DNA from: Enterococcus saigonensis | Lineage (GTDB): Bacteria; Bacillota; Bacilli; Lactobacillales; Enterococcaceae | Direction of reading: 5' to 3' | DNA length: 64,000 bases | Assembly: GCF_011397115.1 (NCBI RefSeq) | Contig: NZ_AP022822.1 | Span: 1,656,001-1,720,000, forward strand | Shown here: in pieces, positions 53,468 through 61,675 of the stretch | How positions within the stretch are numbered: position 1 is the first letter of the stretch | Layout of the letters: each line of letters starts with the position of its first letter | Translations under genes and position numbers: made by a program | Notes under the pieces: model-generated | Database searches by the model: none | What the model saw: only the letters and a program-made list of their open reading frames with translations | What the model was told of the DNA's origin: nothing

Positions 53468-54319
53468 ATGGAAAATCTTACATCAACATACACATTGGCA
53501 AATGGCGTAAAAATTCCTAAGGTGGGCTTTGGCACTTGGCAAACGCCAGATGGCGACGTAGCCGTTGCATCAGTTAAAGCTGCTTTGAAGGCAGGTTACC
53601 GTCATATTGATACTGCTCAAGGTTATCATAACGAAAAAAGTGTCGGTAAGGGCATTAAAGAAAGCGGAATTCCTCGTTCTGATATTTTTTTAACCACAAA
53701 ATTATGGAATGAAAATCACAGCTATGACTTAGTGATGGAAAGTTTTGCTCAATCTTTACAGGAATTAGGTACAGATTACGTTGATTTGTTTTTAATTCAC
53801 TGGCCAAATCCAGTAACTTTCCGCGAAAATTGGCAAGAAGCTAACGCACAAACGTGGAAAGCTATGGAAGAATTATATGAGGCTGGTAAAATTAAAGCAA
53901 TTGGTGTCAGCAACTTTTTACCTCATCACCTAGATGAACTTAAAAAAACGGCAAAAATTATGCCACAAGTAAATCAAATTTTCTTGGCACCTGGTGAATT
54001 ACAGCCTGAAGTTGTGAAATATGCACAAGAAAACAATATTTTATTAGAAGCATACAGCCCATTAGGAACAGGCAAAATTTTTAGTGTACCAGAAATGCAA
54101 GAAATTGCTGCAAAACATAATAAATCTATTGCTCAGGTTGCTTTACGCTGGTCGCTGCAACACGGTTTCTTACCATTACCAAAATCTGTTCACGATAATC
54201 GAATCAAAGAAAACAGCGAAATTTTTGATTTTGAGTTATCAAAAGAAGATATGGCCACAATTGACAAATTAGATGGCGTAGTTGGAAAAGCAAAAAATCC
54301 TGATACGACGAACTTTTAA
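53468..54319 (+). CDS. Aldo/keto reductase (2,5-diketogluconate reductase-type)
   Basis: A 283-residue TIM-barrel NADPH oxidoreductase. The catalytic tetrad is visible: Asp and Tyr in 'YRHIDTAQGYHNEKSVG', Lys in 'IFLTTKLWN', and His in 'DLFLIHWPNP'. 'IGVSNFLPHHLDEL' and the C-terminal 'LPKSVHDNRIKEN' bind cofactor. The family is broad, so the natural carbonyl substrate is unknown. The start at ATG 53468 has GGAGG 8 nt upstream. The next gene begins 1 bp after its stop. Confidence 0.92.
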   Translation: MENLTSTYTLANGVKIPKVGFGTWQTPDGDVAVASVKAALKAGYRHIDTAQGYHNEKSVGKGIKESGIPRSDIFLTTKLWNENHSYDLVMESFAQSLQELGTDYVDLFLIHWPNPVTFRENWQEANAQTWKAMEELYEAGKIKAIGVSNFLPHHLDELKKTAKIMPQVNQIFLAPGELQPEVVKYAQENNILLEAYSPLGTGKIFSVPEMQEIAAKHNKSIAQVALRWSLQHGFLPLPKSVHDNRIKENSEIFDFELSKEDMATIDKLDGVVGKAKNPDTTNF

Positions 54320-54320
54320 G

Positions 54321-54578
54321 ATGATAGAAAAAATAATTCAAAAACGTTTAGGTGATCTACCCCAAGACATACTCACTGCCATTAACAGCGATTTTATTTT
54401 CTTGGTGTGGCCCGACAAAGTCCAGCACTTTCCTGCCAGAAATTGGGAAATGAAACACTATCAGAAAACTATTTCAAAATATTTTTCAACTCCACAGTAT
54501 ACGATTTTTAACAATTATTCCGTCGTCTATGAACAAAATCATGAATTGATTTTGATTTTACCTGGTATGAAGCAATAA
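54321..54578 (+). CDS. Unknown small protein, 85 aa
   Basis: A compact soluble protein ('MIEKIIQKRLGDLPQDIL', 'FIFLVWPDKVQHFPARNWEMKHYQKTI', 'TIFNNYSVVYEQNHELILILPG') with several aromatic residues and no membrane helix. Its ATG follows the reductase stop by one base (TAAGATG), so it must be translated by coupling; no independent ribosome site is visible. I recognise no family. The tight link suggests a role with the reductase, but that is inference. Confidence 0.6.
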   Translation: MIEKIIQKRLGDLPQDILTAINSDFIFLVWPDKVQHFPARNWEMKHYQKTISKYFSTPQYTIFNNYSVVYEQNHELILILPGMKQ

Positions 54579-54640
54579 AAATGAGGCATTGATTGTCGTA
54601 TTTAGTAAAAAACGACGATTGATGCCTTTATTTTCATTTT
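54579..54640. terminator. Extended hairpin terminator
   Basis: AAATGAGGCAT...TGTCGT pairs with ACGACG...ATGCCTTTATTTT over about 16 bp with mismatches, followed by T-rich sequence on the plus strand. Confidence 0.75.
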
Positions 54641-54716
54641 TTTTACAATAGTGCTTTTCATTTACCCGAACTTTTTTTATAATCATAAAGGACTCAACTC
54701 AGAAAAGGAGATATTT

Positions 54717-55415
54717 ATGAAGAAGAAACAAAAACAAAAATTATTAAAACAATTTCGTCCCAACTTTGAACAAGTGCGTTTAGAACTGTTTAACGAGATC
54801 GTTTTGAAAGCCAAAAAAGACTATAACTTGATGTTGGATATTTTTATTGATCCTAAGAAAAAAGAAGATATGACTGTTGCTTTTAACAATGGTGCACAAG
54901 TACAACAATTTACCGTTCCAATGGATGAAAATTTTAATACCGTTGTTAAACGAATCCAAAAACAAGAAAAAGGCTTATTGGAACGTTTTAGTACAAACTT
55001 AGCTGACAGTATCGCCTCTTATTTACAACCAAACTTACCACAAGGCCTATCAAGCACTACTGCTAAAGAAGATAAGGCAGCAGAAGAAAAAGAAGTAAAA
55101 AAAGAAACCGCAGCTTTAGAAGAACTTGAAACAAAGACTACGGAAAATGACTCGAATAAAACTAGTGCTAAGTCAATGACTTTCGACAACTTTACTGAAG
55201 CTATGGCAAAATTCCCTAAATTTGCAGTCAATAAAACTGCAACCAGTTATGAATTAGTAGAAAAAACACCAAAGGAAGAGCGCTTATTAGCCACTGTTGC
55301 AAAAGATAGTAATGAATTTACAATTGAGAAAGCACTCGATCGTAAGTATAAGTTAAAAACAGAAGTTATTCCGCTTATTGAAGATTTTGCGGCAACACCA
55401 GTTGCTAATCGCTAA
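54717..55415 (+). CDS. Unknown protein with two domains and charged linker, 232 aa
   Basis: The N-terminal domain of about 100 residues starts very basic ('MKKKQKQKLLKQFRPNFEQ') and is alpha/beta. A low-complexity Ala/Glu/Lys linker follows (about residues 113-155, 'KEDKAAEEKEVKKETAALEELE'), then a C-terminal domain of about 70 residues ('MTFDNFTEAMAKFPKF', 'YKLKTEVIPLIEDF'). There is no signal, membrane helix or enzyme motif. AAGGAG lies 8 nt before the ATG. It is a single gene with terminators on both sides. The family is unknown. Confidence 0.65.
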   Translation: MKKKQKQKLLKQFRPNFEQVRLELFNEIVLKAKKDYNLMLDIFIDPKKKEDMTVAFNNGAQVQQFTVPMDENFNTVVKRIQKQEKGLLERFSTNLADSIASYLQPNLPQGLSSTTAKEDKAAEEKEVKKETAALEELETKTTENDSNKTSAKSMTFDNFTEAMAKFPKFAVNKTATSYELVEKTPKEERLLATVAKDSNEFTIEKALDRKYKLKTEVIPLIEDFAATPVANR

Positions 55416-55463
55416 CAGAACAGCAAGTGTAAAAAATTAGACTTTGATTTATGAAATATAGAC

Positions 55464-55498
55464 AAAAAAGCAAGCCCTTTTCGGGGCCTGCTTTTTTA
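55464..55498. terminator. Convergent terminator before mvaE
   Basis: AAAAAAGCA-GCCC/GGGC-TGCTTTTTT with a TTTTC-containing loop and T/A runs on both sides, between two converging genes. Confidence 0.9.
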
Positions 55499-55507
55499 GT
55501 TGTTAGT

Positions 55508-57934
55508 TTAATTATTCTCCCGTAAAGATGCTAAAATTTTTGCTGCCGTAGCTTGATTCATAGTTGTTTCTTTCTGTAATTTTTGACTAACTGCTTCGAT
55601 TTCTGATCCTACCGCACCAACAGTCATAGCTAAAGAACGCGATTGAAGAGCCATATGTCCCTTTTGAATGCCTTCTGAAACAAGAGCCCGCAAAGCAGCT
55701 AAGTTCTGAGCCAAGCCAACAGCTGCTACAACAGCCGCTAGTTCTTTAGCATCCTGCACGGCTAAAATGCTCAATGCAGCCCGGGCTTTTGGCAGGACCT
55801 TCGTCGCACCACCAGCTGTTGCAATCGCAAGCGGTAAAACAAGCCGTCCCTCTAAATAATCATCAACTATTTTCCAATCACTTAAACCTTGGTACTGTCC
55901 ATTTTGAACAGCATAAGCATGAACACCGGCTGCAACTGCTCTCGTATCGTTACCTGTGGCCAAAATAACCCCATCAATGCCGTTCATGATTCCTTTGTTG
56001 TGCGTAGCTGCACGATAAGGATCCTTTTTTGCATACGCAGCAGCAATTGCAATTTTTTCAGCAATTTCTTTCCCATTTCCACCAATCTTACTTTTCGCAA
56101 GATTAGCTACTGGAACACGACAACTTACTTCAACTAAAGATTCAGTAGCTAGATTACTTAAAATACTAAATAAAATCTTTTCATTTGGAAAAATTTGACG
56201 CAATTTAGCTGCTATACCTTCAAGTATGCCATTAACAATATTAGCTCCCATTGCATCTTTCACATCGATTTTTAAATCAAAGGATACATAATTTCCTTCA
56301 ATTTTTCGCCAACTTATTTCTTTTAACCCACCGCCACGTTTCACGATTGATGGATAACTTGCATTTGCTATCTCAAACAACAACTCTTGGTTATTCTCCA
56401 GCCATTTCGTTAACTCTTTTTCATCCGCAATATCATAAAAAACGATTTGACCACGTAATAATCGTTCTTTAATGACTGCCGTAAACTTCTCTGCCATCTT
56501 CGCTCCATAACTGCAAGCAGCAATCACAGAAGGTTCTTCGGTTGCTAATGGCACACTATATTCTTTGTCGTTTACAATCAAGTTTAAAGCCAATCCCATA
56601 GGTGTTTCAATTTCGCTAATTTGATTTTCAATCATATGATTAGCAATTTCCGAATCAAGAGCCGTGTGCAACAATTCAGTTGCTTGATTGGGATTGATTT
56701 GTCCATTATCTTGTAACTTTTCTAGACGTTCAATTTGATTCATTTGATAAAATTTTTTTGGGGAATTTTCCTTGCTTGGACTCTTCAATAACATGGCTAA
56801 CCCTAGTCCTCCACCGATACATAAAGAAGCAATACCATACTCTTTATCTTCTTGTTGCAGCTGATGGCTAAGTGTGGTCAACAGTCTGGCTCCGGTTGCA
56901 CCAATTGCATGACCAAGGGAAATACCTCCACCGTAGGGATTAACTTTCTTACTATCTAATCCCAATTTTCTTTCAACGGCTACAGAAGAAGCGGCAAAGG
57001 CTTCATTTATTTCAAATAAATCAATATCTGCAATTGTTTTATCTTGAGCTGTTAATAATTCTGTCACAGCTTTAATTGGTGCCACACCCATGATAGCCGG
57101 ATCAATACCAACTTCACTAAAACCACAAATTTCTGTTAAATAGGGCAGATTGTGCAAGTCTGCATACTCTTTTGTTGCCAACAATAAAACTGCTGCACCA
57201 TCATTAATAGTTGATGCGTTACCAGCTGTCACCGTACCATTTTCTTTAAAAACGGTTCTTAGCTGACTTAATTTTTCAATCGAACTGTCTGCTCTGATTC
57301 CTTCATCTTGTGTCATTAAACCTTGTTTAGTCTCAAAGGGTACGATTTCTGTTGAAAAAAAACCTTTTGCTTTGGCTTTGGCTGCCTTTTTTTGAGAATT
57401 GAGTGCAAACTCATCTTGTTCGTCACGAGAAATATGAAATTCTTTTGCAACTTTTTCAGCCGTTAATCCCATATGCTTGTGACTAAAAGCGTCTGTCAAA
57501 CCATCCAAAATCATCGCCGACAAAGGGTCACCATATTCATTTGTTTCATAATTGAAATGACGTAGTTGTGGCGCATTGGTCATACTTTCTGTACCACCGG
57601 CAATTGCAACCTCGCCTTGACCTAGCTGAAGACTTTGCCAGGCCATAATCACAGCCTTCATCCCAGAACCGCAAACTTCATTTACTGTTGTCGCTGGTAC
57701 TTCATAGGATAAACCACTATTAATACTAATTTGCCTTGCTACATTTTGGCCATTTCCTGCTTGTAAAACGTTGCCAAATATGACTTGTTTTACATCATCT
57801 TTTACTTTAGGATAACGTGACAATAATGTTTGTGTAACTTTTGTACCCAAATCAACCGCGCTATATTGCGCTAAGGCACCTTTGTATTTTCCAATCGGAC
57901 TGCGCAAGGCAGCAACAATGACTACTCTTTTCAA
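55508..57934 (-). CDS. mvaE: Bifunctional acetyl-CoA acetyltransferase / HMG-CoA reductase (class II)
   Basis: An 808-residue fusion that does two mevalonate-pathway steps. The thiolase half (residues 1 to about 395) has the acyl Cys88 in 'NEVCGSGMKA', 'GGGISLGHAIGATGAR' and 'SLCIGGGLG'. The reductase half (about 410-808) has 'AAAYAKKDPYRAATHNKGIMNG', 'ATGNDTRAVAAGVHAYA' and 'ATAGGATKVLPKA'. The fusion is characteristic of enterococci and close relatives. The start is TTG, with GGAGGTG 6 nt upstream. It is divergent from mvaS. Confidence 0.97.
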   Translation of the reverse strand: MKRVVIVAALRSPIGKYKGALAQYSAVDLGTKVTQTLLSRYPKVKDDVKQVIFGNVLQAGNGQNVARQISINSGLSYEVPATTVNEVCGSGMKAVIMAWQSLQLGQGEVAIAGGTESMTNAPQLRHFNYETNEYGDPLSAMILDGLTDAFSHKHMGLTAEKVAKEFHISRDEQDEFALNSQKKAAKAKAKGFFSTEIVPFETKQGLMTQDEGIRADSSIEKLSQLRTVFKENGTVTAGNASTINDGAAVLLLATKEYADLHNLPYLTEICGFSEVGIDPAIMGVAPIKAVTELLTAQDKTIADIDLFEINEAFAASSVAVERKLGLDSKKVNPYGGGISLGHAIGATGARLLTTLSHQLQQEDKEYGIASLCIGGGLGLAMLLKSPSKENSPKKFYQMNQIERLEKLQDNGQINPNQATELLHTALDSEIANHMIENQISEIETPMGLALNLIVNDKEYSVPLATEEPSVIAACSYGAKMAEKFTAVIKERLLRGQIVFYDIADEKELTKWLENNQELLFEIANASYPSIVKRGGGLKEISWRKIEGNYVSFDLKIDVKDAMGANIVNGILEGIAAKLRQIFPNEKILFSILSNLATESLVEVSCRVPVANLAKSKIGGNGKEIAEKIAIAAAYAKKDPYRAATHNKGIMNGIDGVILATGNDTRAVAAGVHAYAVQNGQYQGLSDWKIVDDYLEGRLVLPLAIATAGGATKVLPKARAALSILAVQDAKELAAVVAAVGLAQNLAALRALVSEGIQKGHMALQSRSLAMTVGAVGSEIEAVSQKLQKETTMNQATAAKILASLRENN

Positions 57935-58014
57935 ATGTAGCACCTCCACTAGGAAATATATCATTTCTTTAATAAAAAAAAAACAGCCTTAACTAATTCT
58001 GACCTTCAAAAAAG

Positions 58015-58032
58015 AAAGTTTAAATAAACTTT
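58015..58032. promoter_or_regulatory. Palindrome in the mvaE/mvaS divergent region
   Basis: AAAGTTT-AAAT-AAACTTT, perfect 7-bp arms. The 10-bp sequence AAACAGCCTT also occurs twice in this gap (57981 and 58057). Either could be an operator for the divergent pair; no regulator can be named. Confidence 0.35.
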
Positions 58033-58147
58033 AAATTATAAAATAATTTTTTCGTCAAACAGCCTTTTTTATGCTACCTTATAAGAGCAAATATGACTGC
58101 ATAAGTAACAAATTCAATAAGAAATTTAGAAAGATAGGGGTTTGTTT

Positions 58148-59299
58148 ATGAACGTTGGAATAGATAAAATTAGTTTTTTTGTGCCACCTTATTACATTGA
58201 CATGGCTGAATTAGCTAAAAAACGAGGGGTTGATCCAGCCAAATATTTGGTTGGAATTGGGCAATCTCAAATGGCTATTGGACCAAGTAGCCAAGATATT
58301 GTAACTTATGCTGCCAATGCAGCGAGTGAAATTTTAACCCCTGAGGATAAAGAAGCAATCGATTTAGTAGTCGTGGGAACAGAATCGAGCTTTGATGAAT
58401 CAAAGGCTAGCGCTGTAATTTTACATCGACTAATGGGCATTCAAGATTTTGCTCGCTCCTTTGAAATTAAAGAAGCTTGTTATGGTGCAACAGCTGGTTT
58501 AGAAGCTGCAAAAAATCATGTTACCCGTCATCCTGAAAGTAAAGCACTCGTTATCGCTGCAGATATCGCTCGTTATGGATTAAACAATGGGGGCGAACCA
58601 ACACAAGGTGCTGGTGCAGTCGCTATGCTTATCAGCAATAAACCAAGAATTCTAACTTTAAGTGATAATACTGTCAATTTAACTCAAGATATCTATGACT
58701 TCTGGCGCCCGACAGGTCATAATTACCCGCTAGTTGATGGACCATTATCCAATGAAACGTATATTCGTTCTTTTGAGAAAGTTTATACTCGCTATACTAA
58801 GGTTTATCAAGAGAATTTTGGTGATTTTGCTGCTTTAACTTTCCACATTCCTTACACAAAAATGGGTAAAAAAGCATTACAATCTGTCTTGCCACAAGCA
58901 ACTGAGCAGGATGCTACTCGCTTATTAGAACGCTATGAAGAAAGCATTGTTTATAGTCGTCGGGTTGGTAACTTGTATACCGGCTCTTTATACTTAGGCT
59001 TAATTTCACTTTTAGAAAACAGTACAGTCTTAAAAGCGGGTGATAAAATCGGACTTTTCAGCTATGGTTCAGGAGCAGTTTCACAATTTTTCACAGGAAT
59101 ATTACAACCTGATTATGAAAAATATCTTTTGAAAGAATATCATCAAAAATTATTGTCACAGCGAACGAAATTAACAATTTCTGATTATGAATCGATGCTT
59201 AATAAAAATATCGATTATAATCAGACAACTATTTTTAATGATGAATTACCATTTAGTATCACAAAAATTGAAAACAATGTTCGTTTTTACCGCAATTAA
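58148..59299 (+). CDS. mvaS: Hydroxymethylglutaryl-CoA synthase
   Basis: A 383-residue condensing enzyme that forms HMG-CoA from acetyl-CoA and acetoacetyl-CoA, feeding the reductase half of MvaE. The nucleophile Cys111 is in 'EIKEACYGATAGL', the general base Glu79 in 'VVGTESS', and 'FHIPYTKMGKKAL' contains the His of the catalytic triad. The length equals that of the E. faecalis enzyme. AGGGG lies 7 nt before the ATG. Confidence 0.97.
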   Translation: MNVGIDKISFFVPPYYIDMAELAKKRGVDPAKYLVGIGQSQMAIGPSSQDIVTYAANAASEILTPEDKEAIDLVVVGTESSFDESKASAVILHRLMGIQDFARSFEIKEACYGATAGLEAAKNHVTRHPESKALVIAADIARYGLNNGGEPTQGAGAVAMLISNKPRILTLSDNTVNLTQDIYDFWRPTGHNYPLVDGPLSNETYIRSFEKVYTRYTKVYQENFGDFAALTFHIPYTKMGKKALQSVLPQATEQDATRLLERYEESIVYSRRVGNLYTGSLYLGLISLLENSTVLKAGDKIGLFSYGSGAVSQFFTGILQPDYEKYLLKEYHQKLLSQRTKLTISDYESMLNKNIDYNQTTIFNDELPFSITKIENNVRFYRN

Positions 59300-59348
59300 A
59301 AAGAAGCCCTGCGTCAAATTATGAATTCATGACGCGGGACTTCTTTTC
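59298..59348. terminator. Convergent terminator, mvaS / hisS
   Basis: AAAAGAAG-CC-CTGCGTCA/TGACGC-GGG-CTTCTTTT stem with small bulges and an AATTATGAATTCA loop; T-runs on both strands. Confidence 0.88.
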
Positions 59349-59349
59349 C

Positions 59350-60633
59350 TTATTCAAAGTAATTTTTAAAATAGTCGTCTAAGGCCGTGACAGATACTTT
59401 ATCCTCTGTTCCTTTTTCCATATTTTTAATAACTACTTTTTGTTCTTGCACCTCAGTCTCCCCAATTACAACCACTAATTTTGCACCTAAGCGATTAGCT
59501 GTTCGAAATTGTGCCTTTAATTTACGAAAATCAATGTCTCTTTCACAAATTAGACCAGCATGTCGTGCACTTTGCGCAGCTGCTTGCGCTAAAACATTTC
59601 CTAATTGATCCATACAAGCTACGTACACGTCTATAGACTCGTCTACTGGAATTTGCTTTCCTTCAGCTTCAATGGCGATTAAAGCTCTTTCTATCCCTAA
59701 TGCAAAACCAAACCCTGTATCTTTTTCATCTGGTCCTCCGAATTCACTGATTAAACCGTCATAACGACCACCAGCACAAATTGTCGTTAAAACACCACCA
59801 AATCCTTTTGCTTCACTCATAATCTCAAAAACAGTATGATTATAATAATCCAGCCCACGTACCATACGATGGTCGACAACATACGGGATGTTTAGAGCAT
59901 CCAACATACCTTTTACTTCGTTAAAGAAAGTTGCACTATACTCATCTAAATAGTCTAAAATTGACGGCGCATTTTCAACGATTTCTTTATCTTTTTTATC
60001 TTTACTATCTAACACACGCAATGGGTTTTGGTGTAATCGCCGTTTCGAATCTTCACTAAGTTGGTCTTCTACTGTTTCCAAATAAGTGATTAACGCATCG
60101 CGATACTGCATGCGGCTTTCTCGATTACCTAATGTGTTAATGACTAATTTCACGTGATTGACACCTAATTTTTGGTAAAAATCTAACGCCATCGCCATTG
60201 TCTCAACATCTGTAGCTGGATTTTTACTTCCTATAACCTCTACACCGATTTGATGGAATTGCCGCAAACGTCCAGCTTGCGGTCGTTCATAACGAAACAT
60301 CGGTCCCATATAATATCCTTTAAACGGATTAACGTGCTCTGGACCAAATAGTTTATTTTCTACATAACTGCGGACTAGTGGTGCTGTGCCTTCGGGTCGT
60401 AGTGTAATGTGGCGTTCTCCTTTATCATAAAAATCATACATTTCTTTTGTAACAATATCAGTCGTTTCACCAACACTTCTAGCTACAACTTCAAAATGCT
60501 CAAAAATCGGTGTACGTAATTCCCGAAAATTATACTCACCAAAGACTTTACGTGCTGTGTCTTCTATATATTGCCATTTAGCCGAATTTCCCGGCAAAAT
60601 GTCCATGGTTCCTTTTGGTTTTTGATATTTCAT
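59350..60633 (-). CDS. hisS: Histidyl-tRNA synthetase
   Basis: A 427-residue class II synthetase. 'YQKPKGTMDILP' at the start, motif 2 'ITLRPEGTAPLVRSYVEN' near residue 80, the His-specific 'GLDYYNHTVFEI' and 'CAGGRYDGLISEFGG', and a C-terminal anticodon domain ('YVACMDQLGNVLAQAA', 'GAKLVVVIGETE'). GGAGG lies 7 nt before the ATG at 60633. aspS, the usual downstream partner in Firmicutes, is missing here; mvaS lies there instead. No T-box leader is seen. Confidence 0.97.
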   Translation of the reverse strand: MKYQKPKGTMDILPGNSAKWQYIEDTARKVFGEYNFRELRTPIFEHFEVVARSVGETTDIVTKEMYDFYDKGERHITLRPEGTAPLVRSYVENKLFGPEHVNPFKGYYMGPMFRYERPQAGRLRQFHQIGVEVIGSKNPATDVETMAMALDFYQKLGVNHVKLVINTLGNRESRMQYRDALITYLETVEDQLSEDSKRRLHQNPLRVLDSKDKKDKEIVENAPSILDYLDEYSATFFNEVKGMLDALNIPYVVDHRMVRGLDYYNHTVFEIMSEAKGFGGVLTTICAGGRYDGLISEFGGPDEKDTGFGFALGIERALIAIEAEGKQIPVDESIDVYVACMDQLGNVLAQAAAQSARHAGLICERDIDFRKLKAQFRTANRLGAKLVVVIGETEVQEQKVVIKNMEKGTEDKVSVTALDDYFKNYFE

Positions 60634-60756
60634 CAAACAACCTCCTTCAAAGATATTCAAAATTACTATATCACTTTCTAAGACAGCTTGCTAGTTGAAT
60701 CTAGACCATTATTTTTCATCAAAGCAGTAGAATTTTAATAATACAATAATTAACAG

Positions 60757-61065
60757 TCACTCTACATTTGGTAGGGGATATTTAATAGCATTTTTTTTCA
60801 ACTTTGAAGCAATAATTTCATTAATATCAAATCCTAAATTATCTGCTAACATGTAACTATAAATTAACACATCTGCTATTTCTTCTTTTAGATGTTCTCT
60901 TTCAATATTCCCCTCTTCAGAAGTCTTCCACTGGTATATTTCCAATAGTTCATTTGCTTCTAATGAGATGGACAACGCTAAATCTTTTTCATTATGAAAC
61001 GGGCGCCAGTTTCTTTCATCACGAAACATATTAATCTTTTTCATAGTTTCCTTTGTATCACTCAT
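60757..61065 (-). CDS. MazG-like nucleotide pyrophosphohydrolase
   Basis: A 102-residue all-alpha NTP pyrophosphatase of the MazG/dCTPase group. Mg-binding motifs are 'SLEANELLEIYQW' (E-x-x-E) near residue 32 and 'EEIADVLIYSYML' (E-x-x-D) near 61. Such enzymes hydrolyse non-canonical or excess nucleotides. GGTG lies 9 nt before the ATG. The upstream small-RNA terminator isolates it from transcription coming from the right, unless that RNA serves as its attenuated leader. Confidence 0.88.
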   Translation of the reverse strand: MSDTKETMKKINMFRDERNWRPFHNEKDLALSISLEANELLEIYQWKTSEEGNIEREHLKEEIADVLIYSYMLADNLGFDINEIIASKLKKNAIKYPLPNVE

Positions 61066-61196
61066 TTTCTTACACCGTCCTTAATCATAATTATTTTAAC
61101 ATTGTTCTTTTTAATTATAAAAGCCGAAATCTATCACTTCTGCTTCTTATATCGAAAATTTTACAAGCTAATAAAACAGTAGTGCCAAAAAAGTAA

Positions 61197-61402
61197 AATA
61201 AAAAAGACCTAAGAATAATATCTTAGGTCAATACCGGCACGCCCTCAACGGGCACTGGATTTTGAGTTTTACTGCTCTTATTACTATAAGCCAATCTGAC
61301 AAAAATAAATAAGACTATACCCACTTATAACTGATTTAAACAAGTTATGGGTTAGCCATCTAGGATATTTTTTGGAGAATCTATTTACTTGTATACTTAT
61401 AC
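61197..61402 (-). ncRNA. Candidate small RNA (about 205 nt) of unknown family
   Basis: An extended -10 promoter (TGC-TATAAT) sits right before it and a strong intrinsic terminator ends it. In between there is no reading frame beyond eight codons, but several stems are visible: CCCATAACT/AGTTATAAGTGGG, TCTTATT/AATAAGA, and a GC-rich GTGCCC-GTTGA-GGGCGT hairpin in otherwise AT-rich DNA. An alternative is a terminating leader for the MazG-like gene, whose start lies 130 bp beyond the terminator. A 6S RNA or an Fst/par-type antisense RNA was considered; no toxin frame overlaps it. Confidence 0.6.
61206..61229 (-). terminator. Terminator of the candidate small RNA
   Basis: GACCTAAGA/TCTTAGGTC, a 9-bp perfect stem with a 6-nt loop, followed on the minus strand by TTTTTTATTTTAC. 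The plus-strand side has no T-run, so it acts leftwards only. Confidence 0.88.
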
Positions 61403-61408
61403 ATACTA

Positions 61409-61437
61409 ATTATAGCACCTATTTCTATCCTTATCCA
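61409..61437 (-). promoter_or_regulatory. Extended -10 promoter of the candidate small RNA
   Basis: TGGATA-17 bp-TATAAT on the minus strand, with TGC directly before the -10 box (extended -10), which compensates for the weak -35. Confidence 0.7.
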
Positions 61438-61439
61438 CT

Positions 61440-61675
61440 ATTTTTTGGCTAGATTTAAGTTAGATGATTGCCACTCTCGTATCTTCTTTGCTCAGTTTGA
61501 TTAGATGAATCATTTCAAACACAGATGAATGTCTCAAACCGAGTTTCACTATACATAGATGGTTGGAAAATCATAAGATATCTAACGCTTGAATCGGTGT
61601 AGAACCCCTACCCTAGATTGTTGGAATTTTCTGCTTTCTACAAATTAAACCGCACTTTTTTAAAACTATTTTTGT
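61440..61675. other. Non-coding or remnant stretch, possible gene fragment
   Basis: No intact gene. On the minus strand a frame open from about 61565 to the stop at 61460 reads 'KLGLRHSSVFEMIHLIKLSK' and more, which looks like decayed coding sequence but has no start or ribosome site. Two near copies of AGATGAAT-n4/5-CAAAC lie side by side near 61513-61550. The stretch adjoins the IS-containing region and may be an old mobile-element scar. Confidence 0.3.

Noticed and set aside
60634..60756. T-box leader for hisS
   Set aside because: The gap is only about 120 bp and no AGGGTGGNACCGCG element or anti-terminator was found.
61066..61430. Fst/par-type toxin-antitoxin locus
   Set aside because: The RNA size and terminator recall such systems, but no Fst-like peptide frame overlaps or converges with the transcript.
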